64,000 nt of DNA, taken from NCBI GenBank assembly GCA_934675735.1, contig CAKURR010000011.1, positions 1 to 64,000 of the forward strand. Reading direction: 5' to 3'. Made by a program: the position numbers and the translations under genes. Source of the stretch: an uncultured Clostridia bacterium. GTDB taxonomy: Bacteria > Bacillota > Clostridia > Christensenellales > Aristaeellaceae. Below are positions 1 through 6,621 of the stretch, piece after piece (within the stretch, counting starts at the first letter, position 1; every line of letters begins with the position of its first letter). The notes beneath the pieces were generated by a model. That model was not told where the DNA came from and made no database searches. It worked only from the letters and a program-made list of their open reading frames with translations.

Positions 1-1026
1 CTGACGCTGTGCTCCGCCGCTTTTGCCGAAGGCAAGAGCCCGGTGGACGGCATGACCGTCGCCTTCATCCCGAAGGTCTCCGGCAACTCGTTCTTCGAGG
101 CCGCGAACGACGGCGCGCAGAAGTACGCTGCCGATTGGGGTCTGACCGTTGACTACATCGGCTCTCCGGATGCGTCCGTGACCACTCAGCTGGAACTCAT
201 CCAGCAGGCGATCGACAAGGGCGTGGACGCCATCTGCATCTCTTCCGTTGACGCGACCGCGCTCGACGAGAAGCTTCAGGAAGCTCAGGACGCCGGCATC
301 TACGTCAGCACCTGGGACTCTGACGTCTCCCCGAACGCCCGCGCGATGATGGTCTCTCAGGGCACCGCGAGCGTCCTTGGCCCGATGCTGGTTGACATGG
401 CTGTCGAGTCTCTGAAGGAGCGCGGCGTGGATGTTGACGGCGAAGTCAAGTACGTGTGGCACTTCTCCAACCCGTCCGTGTCCGACCAGAACTCCTGGTA
501 CGTGGCCGGCGACGAGTACATCAAGGAAAAGTATCCGAAGTGGGTTGCCGTGCATGATCCGTACTACTCCAACCAGGATCCGGCTCAGTCCGTGAGCGTC
601 GGCGAGTCTATCTTCGAAGCTTATCCGGATATCGACCTCGTTATCTGCAACGACTCCACCGCTCTGCCGGGCCAGTGCGGCGCTGCCCAGAACAAGGGCC
701 TGACCGCTAAGGACGTCACCATCACCGGCTTCTGCACCCCGTCCGGCATGACCACCTACCTCGAGAACGGCATCTGCACCCGTTGGGGCCTGTGGGATTG
801 CGGCATTCAGGGCGCTATGGGCTGCTACCTCGCCGCTTACATCTCCGCGGGCAACACCGTGAAGGTTGGCGACAAGATCGACATCCCGGAAATCGGCACC
901 GTCGAAGTGCTGGCCAACGACGCGCTCGTCGCCGGTCAGGAGACTGCTGCTGAGAACAACGGCGTCGTGCTGCTGCCGGAGCGCGTTGTTTTCACCGCCG
1001 AGAACGTTGCGGATTACAACTTCTAA
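1..1026 (+). CDS. lsrB: Autoinducer-2 binding protein LsrB, 5' end outside window
   Basis: Extracytoplasmic sugar-type (Peripla_BP_4) solute-binding protein of the Lsr ABC importer for the quorum signal AI-2. The reading frame is open from base 1 and begins inside a signal peptide ending SAAFA, followed by the mature start EGKSP; the initiation codon lies upstream of the window. Internal landmarks match LsrB: AFIPKVSGNSFFEAANDGAQ near the start, TWDSD, SDQNSW, and the C-terminal block VLLPERVVFTAENV. The next gene is lsrF, which makes the AI-2 assignment much safer than a generic ribose/xylose binding protein. No lipobox cysteine is visible. The permease, ATPase and kinase genes would be upstream. 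Confidence 0.88.
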   Translation: MTLCSAAFAEGKSPVDGMTVAFIPKVSGNSFFEAANDGAQKYAADWGLTVDYIGSPDASVTTQLELIQQAIDKGVDAICISSVDATALDEKLQEAQDAGIYVSTWDSDVSPNARAMMVSQGTASVLGPMLVDMAVESLKERGVDVDGEVKYVWHFSNPSVSDQNSWYVAGDEYIKEKYPKWVAVHDPYYSNQDPAQSVSVGESIFEAYPDIDLVICNDSTALPGQCGAAQNKGLTAKDVTITGFCTPSGMTTYLENGICTRWGLWDCGIQGAMGCYLAAYISAGNTVKVGDKIDIPEIGTVEVLANDALVAGQETAAENNGVVLLPERVVFTAENVADYNF

Positions 1027-1045
1027 TCCAAAACATCGCTTATCC

Positions 1046-1074
1046 AAGGAGGAACCCTTCGGGGCTCCTCCCTT
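1046..1074 (+). terminator. Intercistronic UUCG hairpin between lsrB and lsrF
   Basis: Two GC-rich arms (1046-1057 and 1062-1074) close a TTCG loop with one imperfect position. Only three T follow, so it is more likely a partial terminator or mRNA-stabilising hairpin than a full stop. It lies just after the binding-protein stop codon. Confidence 0.6.
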
Positions 1075-1164
1075 TGTGGTGGAAGCTGCGGCATGACGCG
1101 GCGTTCGCCTCTGTTTGAAAGCATATAACAAGTGGACCATTTTCAGAAAGGAAGATTGATTCCA

Positions 1165-2049
1165 ATGGCAGATAAGGACGGACTGAAAGTCGCGAAGGAT
1201 TATCATACGGATGTTCCGTTTGGCAATCAGGGCAGCTTTCATGTGAAGGGCGCGAACAACACGGACTGGGGCATGAAGCGCCACCTGTCCAACATCTTTG
1301 ATCCGGTCAGCGGCAACACGGTGATGTTTGCGTTTGACCACGGCTACTTCATGGGCTCTACCGCCGGTCTGGAGCGTCTGGATCTGGTGATTCCGAAGCT
1401 GCAGGAGCAGGTGGATGTGTTCATGGGCACCCGCGGCGCGATTCGCACCTGCGTTTCCCCGACCTATAAGAAGGGCATTGCGCTGCGCGTGACCAGCGGC
1501 TCCTCCATGATTAACGACGACCTGAGCCACGAGTGCCTGGCCGTGGATATCGAGGACGCGATTCGCATGAACGCGGACTGCATGGCGGTTCAGACCTTCA
1601 TCGGTGCGGACGGCCAGCTCTCTTCCATCGACAACCTGAGCCGCTGCATCAACGCGGGCATGCGTTACAGCATCCCGACGCTGGGCGTTGTGGCTGTCGG
1701 CAAGGACATGGAGCGCACCGACCGCTTCTTCAAGCTCGCGACCCGCATCGTGGCCGAGATGGGCGTGCAGCTGGTCAAGACCTACTACTGCGATAACTTC
1801 GAGGAAGTCGTCGCGGCGTGCCCGGTGCCGATCGTTGTCGCGGGCGGCAAGAAGCTGCCGGAGGACGAGGCGCTGACGCTGGCGTATCGCTCCATTCAGG
1901 GCGGCGCGCGCGGTCTGGATATGGGCCGCAACATCTTCCAGAGCAACCATCCGGTCGAGATGGCGAAGGCGATTCGCATGATCGTCCACCAGAAGGCGAC
2001 CGACAAGGAAGCGTTCGAGTTCTACACCGACGCGATTCACACGAAGTAA
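1165..2049 (+). CDS. lsrF: 3-hydroxy-5-phosphonooxypentane-2,4-dione thiolase LsrF
   Basis: Class I aldolase-fold (DeoC/LsrF) enzyme of 294 residues. LsrF is the last step of phospho-AI-2 breakdown, transferring an acetyl group from the phosphorylated dione to CoA. Landmarks resembling E. coli LsrF are FAFDHGYF (residues 55-62), VVAVGKDM, LATRIVAEMG, VKTYY with the likely Schiff-base lysine K205, VPIVVAGGKKLPE and LDMGRNIFQS. The ATG at 1165 is chosen because AGGAAG lies about 8 nt upstream; an in-frame start at 1132 has no such site. It follows lsrB at 138 nt and is followed by a strong terminator, so it probably ends the operon. Confidence 0.9.
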   Translation: MADKDGLKVAKDYHTDVPFGNQGSFHVKGANNTDWGMKRHLSNIFDPVSGNTVMFAFDHGYFMGSTAGLERLDLVIPKLQEQVDVFMGTRGAIRTCVSPTYKKGIALRVTSGSSMINDDLSHECLAVDIEDAIRMNADCMAVQTFIGADGQLSSIDNLSRCINAGMRYSIPTLGVVAVGKDMERTDRFFKLATRIVAEMGVQLVKTYYCDNFEEVVAACPVPIVVAGGKKLPEDEALTLAYRSIQGGARGLDMGRNIFQSNHPVEMAKAIRMIVHQKATDKEAFEFYTDAIHTK

Positions 2050-2061
2050 TTCAAACCAAAG

Positions 2062-2099
2062 GAGGCTGCAAAGCAGGATCGGCTTTGCAGCCTCTTTTT
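2062..2099 (+). terminator. Terminator of lsr operon
   Basis: Perfect 13-bp stem (GAGGCTGCAAAGC, 2062-2074, with its complement at 2082-2094) followed by TTTTT. Confidence 0.9.
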
Positions 2100-2102
2100 A
2101 GA

Positions 2103-2268
2103 ACGATGGGCTGCCGCCCATACCTGCTTGGAGACAAGTCCCCAACCCCTTCTTCGCTTCGCGACGCTAAAAAGAAGCCGAACATCCATTGATTGCGAAG
2201 CAATCAATGAAGGGGGGAAGTCCAGAAACCTCAGGTTTCTGGTAGGGTTTGGGGCAAAGCCCCAACGT
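2103..2268. repeat. Palindromic multi-hairpin repeat, complete copy A
   Basis: A 166-bp unit starting ACGATGGGCTGCC and ending GGGGCAAAGCCCCAACGT. Inside are further small hairpins, including ATTGATTGCGAAGCAATCAAT and AGAAACCTCAGGTTTCT. The ends are imperfect inverted copies of each other. Related copies or halves lie at 13837, 15938, 35343, 42363, 46700, 56446, 57846 and 58734. This copy sits between the lsr terminator and the next ribosome binding site. Confidence 0.8.
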
Positions 2269-2286
2269 TTCTCAAAGGAGTCACAT

Positions 2287-3219
2287 ATGATTACGCAAAT
2301 TCTCGCAAAGGTTCTGCCGGTGCTCGTGATGATTGTCCTTGGCCGCGTTTGCGCCACAAAGGGCATCCTCAATGACGAACAGCATGCGGGCCTTAAAAAC
2401 GTTATCGGCGATATCCTGCTGCCGGTCGTGCTGTTTCAGGCGTTCTTTACCGCGGATTACGGCACGAGAATGCTGCTGGTGTTCGTGCTCGTGTTCATCG
2501 GCTACGGTGTGGCGCTGGCGGCGGGCTATGCGCTGCGTCGATTCGTCAAGCCCTATGACCGCTTCATGCCGCTGCTGATGACCGGCGCGGAGGGCGGCAT
2601 GCTCGGCTATGCGCTTTATGCGCTGCTCTGCGGCGCAGACCAGACCAAGATGTATGCGATGGTCGATATCGGCCAGACGATGTTCGCCTATACCGTCTTT
2701 TTGACGGCGCTCAAGGCGGCGGGCGGCGAAAAGATGACGTCCAAGTTCATCGTCAAAAATATGCTCACCAACAAGGCCTGCATCGGCATGCTGTTGGGCA
2801 TCGTTCTCGGTGCGCTGGGCGTGCATAAGGCCATCGACGGCACGGCGGCGGGGGAGATTGTGACCTCGCTGCTGAGCTTTATCACCGCGCCGACCTCCGC
2901 GCTCATCCTCATCGTGATGGGCTATCAGCTGCACGTCAGCAAGAAGCTTCTGCGCCCTGTGCTGACGACGATGGGGCTGCGTCTCGGCGTGTTGGCCGTC
3001 GTCTGCGCGGCGGTTTCGGGCATTCTGTTTGCCGTCATTCCGTATGACAAGCCGCTGCTGCTGGCGCTCATGCTGCAATACACGCTCCCTGCGCCGTTTA
3101 TCATCCCGCTGTTCGCCGATTTGGGCGACAACGCGGAGTATGTCTCCACCACGCTGTCGCTGGGCACGGTGCTCGCCGTCGTGCTGTTCTTCTTCCTCGC
3201 GGCGTTCAGCTTGGCGTAA
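2287..3219 (+). CDS. AEC (auxin efflux carrier) family permease
   Basis: Polytopic inner-membrane protein of 310 residues of the Mem_trans/AEC family, whose bacterial members move organic acids such as malate or malonate and other small anions. Many hydrophobic helices are visible from residue 5 to the C-terminus, split into two five-helix-like halves around a polar middle near residue 155. The N-terminal motif LVMIVLGRVCATKGIL and the glycine-rich GAEGGMLGYALYALL segment are typical. The ATG at 2287 is preceded by AAAGGAG at a 6-nt gap. The gene stands alone between a repeat and a terminator, so its substrate cannot be inferred from context. Confidence 0.82.
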   Translation: MITQILAKVLPVLVMIVLGRVCATKGILNDEQHAGLKNVIGDILLPVVLFQAFFTADYGTRMLLVFVLVFIGYGVALAAGYALRRFVKPYDRFMPLLMTGAEGGMLGYALYALLCGADQTKMYAMVDIGQTMFAYTVFLTALKAAGGEKMTSKFIVKNMLTNKACIGMLLGIVLGALGVHKAIDGTAAGEIVTSLLSFITAPTSALILIVMGYQLHVSKKLLRPVLTTMGLRLGVLAVVCAAVSGILFAVIPYDKPLLLALMLQYTLPAPFIIPLFADLGDNAEYVSTTLSLGTVLAVVLFFFLAAFSLA

Positions 3220-3238
3220 ATGAATTTAGATTTAACCG

Positions 3239-3269
3239 GCGCTGTCCCCAAGCGGGCGGCGCTGTTTTT
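3239..3269 (+). terminator. Probable terminator after AEC permease
   Basis: Imperfect stem (GCGCTGTCCCC with GGGCGGCGC) followed by a five-T run, 20 nt after the stop codon. Confidence 0.6.
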
Positions 3270-3400
3270 GTCGCATGGGAAATTGCATGGGGCTGCCCGC
3301 GTATATAAGGTTTTGAAGCGTTACGGACTGCGGCCTAAATGCAGACGAGCTCAGCACATTTTTGCGGAATGATTGTATAAAAAGTGATGTATCACATTGG

Positions 3401-3429
3401 TTGAAAGTAGGGGTGGACTGTGATAAAAT
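3401..3429 (+). promoter_or_regulatory. Promoter of the channel/RyR/TIR operon
   Basis: TTGAAA (3401-3406), 17-nt spacer, TAAAAT (3424-3429). A short palindrome GTGATGTATCAC lies just upstream (3384-3395) and could be an operator. Confidence 0.65.
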
Positions 3430-3464
3430 AGGGATAAATGGATAACAGCGATGGGAGCGGAAGT

Positions 3465-5006
3465 ATGAAGCGGAAATGGAAAGCTGTGCTTGCGGTGGCG
3501 GCATGCTATGCGCTGCTTTTGGGGGTGCTGACGCTTTGCGAGGAGCGCGCGCCGGAAGGACATATTCGGACGCTGGCGGACGCATTCTGGTATTCCGTGG
3601 TGACGATGACCACGGTGGGATATGGCGATCTGTATCCGGTGACAATCATCGGCCGACTGATCGGCCTGCTGTTGATGATGGCGAGTCTGGGTGCGTTTGT
3701 TGCGTTGGCAACGTTTGTCTATCACATGCTCAAAGGCGATGTTCTGCCGGTTCTGTATTTGAAAAAACATCGGAAACAGCGGTTCACGGTCTTCCTGAAT
3801 GCCAACGAAGAGAGTTTTGCACTGGTGCGTCAGCTTCAAGATGATGTGAACGTGTTTCCGGGCCGGGCGGAACTGCCGGATGGGCTGAATGCCGTTGCCG
3901 TTGAACAAAGCGCGCTCAAGGTGCTGGCTCTGCCCGGCGGGGAGCGGCGAGCGGTGATTCTTGGGCCGGATGGAACGTCCAACGCGCAGAGCGCGCGGAC
4001 GATTCTTCCATCGGGACGGCAGATTGTCTGCCAAACGCAGGAAACGCTTCCCGGCGTGACGGTGTTCGGCCGCGAGAATGTCTGCGCGCGGATGTACTGG
4101 CGCGCGTACCCGGTTTGCAGGACGGAACACAGTATCGTCTGCATCGGTCTGGGAAAACTGGGCGGCGAGATGATGGAACAGGCGCTTCGCGTCAATGTGC
4201 TGGGCGCGCAGCGACTGACATACCATCTTTTCGGCGATACGGCGCGCTTTACGCAGGATCATCGCATGCTGGGGCAGTTTTTGGCGCTTGACCGTGAAGA
4301 TGCGGTGCGGGACAGCCTGTTTTTGCACGCGGAGGATTGGCGAAATGCGGCGGACGTGCTGGAAAATGCGGATCGCATTCTATTGTGCATGGACGATGAC
4401 GAGGCGAACCGGGAGGCGCTGACGGAAATCAGGCGCTATTTCCCGACAAAGGCCGCGATTTATGCGCGCATGACGCAGGGCGATTCGGAAAACGACGTGG
4501 TTTTCTTCGGCCGGGATGAAACGGTGTTCACGCCGGAGCACGTTTTCGGTAAGCGGCTGACCGAGACGGCGCGGGCGCTGAACCGGTTGTATGGTCGGCA
4601 GAATCCGGAAAACGCATGCGAGTGGGAGGCGCTTTCCCCGACGGCGAAACGGAGCAACATGGCCTCTGCAGATCATCTGCCCGTGAAAATCAACTGGTTG
4701 TTGGGCTGCGGCGCGGATTGCGCAGTGGACGCGGCGACATGCCGCGCGGCATATGCGGCGTATACCCGGTTGGATGCGGCGCAAAAGGACATGTGCCGCC
4801 GATTGGAACACGAGCGATGGATGCGCAATTTGTATTTGGAAAACTGGCAATACGACGGGGAGCGAAACAACGCGCTCAGACGGCATCCGCTGCTCTGCCC
4901 GTATGATGAACTGAGCGAGGCGGACAAGGCGAAGGACGACAACAGCTGGACGCTGCTCGGCGCGCTGGCCGAGCTGATTGAAAGCGGCAAGGGGGAAAAC
5001 GGATGA
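3465..5006 (+). CDS. K+-type pore protein with Rossmann modules and C-terminal RyR domain
   Basis: Predicted membrane channel of 513 residues. TM1 spans about residues 7-25, a pore helix leads to the selectivity filter TVGYGD at 50-55, and TM2 spans about 62-88. The cytoplasmic part has two Rossmann-like stretches; the clearer one, IVCIGLGKLGGEMME, begins near 224, as in RCK/TrkA-N domains. The C-terminus (about 446-495) matches the RyR (ryanodine receptor) repeat: EHERWMRNLYLENWQYDGER followed by HPLLCPYDEL. The RyR module suggests gating by a small ligand, but this is inference. The ATG at 3465 is preferred for its upstream GGGAG; the ATG at 3438 is an alternative. The gene overlaps the next by 4 nt. 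Confidence 0.8.
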   Translation: MKRKWKAVLAVAACYALLLGVLTLCEERAPEGHIRTLADAFWYSVVTMTTVGYGDLYPVTIIGRLIGLLLMMASLGAFVALATFVYHMLKGDVLPVLYLKKHRKQRFTVFLNANEESFALVRQLQDDVNVFPGRAELPDGLNAVAVEQSALKVLALPGGERRAVILGPDGTSNAQSARTILPSGRQIVCQTQETLPGVTVFGRENVCARMYWRAYPVCRTEHSIVCIGLGKLGGEMMEQALRVNVLGAQRLTYHLFGDTARFTQDHRMLGQFLALDREDAVRDSLFLHAEDWRNAADVLENADRILLCMDDDEANREALTEIRRYFPTKAAIYARMTQGDSENDVVFFGRDETVFTPEHVFGKRLTETARALNRLYGRQNPENACEWEALSPTAKRSNMASADHLPVKINWLLGCGADCAVDAATCRAAYAAYTRLDAAQKDMCRRLEHERWMRNLYLENWQYDGERNNALRRHPLLCPYDELSEADKAKDDNSWTLLGALAELIESGKGENG

Positions 5007-6616
5007 AGAAAAAAGACGGATGGAAACGCAGATGGATTCTGCTTTTGCCGCTGGCTCCGTTTCTGCTGGCGCTTTCCGTCTACCTGTGTGACGCGCTGCG
5101 ATCCGGCGCGACGGGTGAGGCGCTGGCCAAGCGGCTCACGGATGCGGTTTTCAGCGCGTTCCGCGTGTATTCCATGCTGGTGTTCGCGCCGATCGGAAAC
5201 GGCCAGCCGACGCTGGGCAACTGGGACACATGCGGCTGGATTATTCTGGAAATTGCCCGCTGGGGCGCGGTGGCGGTTATCGCGGCGGCGGCGCTCACGT
5301 TGATGAAAAACGCGCTCAAGCGCATTGGCGTGGCGTGGCTGGCGAAGCGGAAGGACGTATACGCGGTTTACGGAGACGCGGCGGCGGTTTCGGCGCTGAA
5401 ACGCGAGCTGGGAACGCAGGTCATCTGCGCGGATATGGAGGAGAAAAAGGGGGCGTTTAATCATATCGTCGCCTATCGCGACGCAAAGGATGTCTACCGC
5501 TTTTTGGATGAAAACCCGAAACTGCTGGAACGGCCGGAGGCGAAAATCTATATCTATACCGACGCGCGGCTCCATCCTCGGCAGCTTGACCGACGCGTCA
5601 TCATCAGTGATATGGCGCAGAACTGCGCGCGGCTGTTCTGGCACGAGCATCCGCTGAGCGAAGGGGAGCGGCAGATCGTGATCGTTGGTTCCGGGCGCTA
5701 TGTGGAGCAGATGCTCGAACAAGCGCTGCTGACCAATGTATTTCTGCAAAAGGGCGGCATACGCTACCATGTTCTGGGCGACTGCCGTGCATATTGCGCG
5801 CGCCATCCGCAGATGGGGCAGTTCGTGAGCATGGGCGAAATACAGCCGGGGCGCGACGCGGTCTTTTTCCATTCGGAAAAAGAATATATGTGCAGCGAGG
5901 TTTTCGCCCGTGCGGATCGCGTGATCCTCTGCGGAAACGACGAAGCGGAGAGCTATGCCCTGATGGATGCGCTTGTCGAATTGCACATTCCGGGACGGAT
6001 ATACATCCGCGTACACAGCGAACGGACGCTGGACGCGCTTTGGCGAAAGCCCGCGCATGCGGAGGGTGAAACGGTCGTCGTGCCTTTCGGCATGGACGAG
6101 ACGCTCTATACGCTTAGTCAGAGTACCAATCGGGAGATTTTGGAGCGTGGCAAGCTCGTTCACGCGTATTACGAATGGCTTTACGGCGATCACGGCCTGC
6201 CGCCGCGTGAACGGGTGCGCACGGAAGCGTTTGAAACGGCATGGAACCGGGAATCGAGCTACCATCGCGCGTCGAGCGTCGCGATGGCGGATCACGTGGA
6301 GGAAAAGGCGCGCATTCTGCTGCATAAACAGGTGCTTGAGCCGGGCGACATCGGCCGGGCAGGCGCGCAGTACCGCCTGCTGGACGGCGCGCCGAGGCGG
6401 GCGCTGCTCGAATTGGAGCATCGGCGCTGGATGCGGTTCATGTGGCTTTCGGGCTGGCAGTTCGGCGAAAAAAAGGACGATGTGCGGCGGACGCACCCCT
6501 GTCTTGTGCCGTTTGAAGCGCTGCCGCCGAAAGAGCAGGAAAAAGACGGAATCGCTTATGAAATGATGAGCGTTTTTGAAAACACGATGGAAGAAGCCAA
6601 AAAGAGGAAAGGGTGA
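5003..6616 (+). CDS. RyR-domain paralogue of the upstream channel, degenerate pore
   Basis: Membrane-anchored protein of 537 residues, paralogous to the preceding gene: TM1 about 12-29, TM2 about 80-101, two Rossmann-like modules (VYAVYGDAAAVSALKREL near 119; RQIVIVGSGRYVEQML further on), and a C-terminal RyR domain with EHRRWMRFMWLSGWQFGEK and HPCLVPFEALPPKEQEKD. Shared blocks include GDxxAxxxxHxxMGQF and ADRVILCGNDEAES. Where the partner has TVGYGD this protein reads TLGNWD (residues 70-75), so it probably cannot conduct alone; it could be a regulatory subunit of a mixed channel. ATG overlaps the upstream TGA by 4 nt, indicating coupled translation. Confidence 0.75.
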   Translation: MKKKDGWKRRWILLLPLAPFLLALSVYLCDALRSGATGEALAKRLTDAVFSAFRVYSMLVFAPIGNGQPTLGNWDTCGWIILEIARWGAVAVIAAAALTLMKNALKRIGVAWLAKRKDVYAVYGDAAAVSALKRELGTQVICADMEEKKGAFNHIVAYRDAKDVYRFLDENPKLLERPEAKIYIYTDARLHPRQLDRRVIISDMAQNCARLFWHEHPLSEGERQIVIVGSGRYVEQMLEQALLTNVFLQKGGIRYHVLGDCRAYCARHPQMGQFVSMGEIQPGRDAVFFHSEKEYMCSEVFARADRVILCGNDEAESYALMDALVELHIPGRIYIRVHSERTLDALWRKPAHAEGETVVVPFGMDETLYTLSQSTNREILERGKLVHAYYEWLYGDHGLPPRERVRTEAFETAWNRESSYHRASSVAMADHVEEKARILLHKQVLEPGDIGRAGAQYRLLDGAPRRALLELEHRRWMRFMWLSGWQFGEKKDDVRRTHPCLVPFEALPPKEQEKDGIAYEMMSVFENTMEEAKKRKG

Positions 6617-6621
6617 ACGAA

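Noticed and set aside
3384..3395. GTGATGTATCAC as a Crp or Fnr site for the RyR/TIR operon
   Set aside because: The spacing between half sites is not that of either protein; kept only as a possible palindrome.
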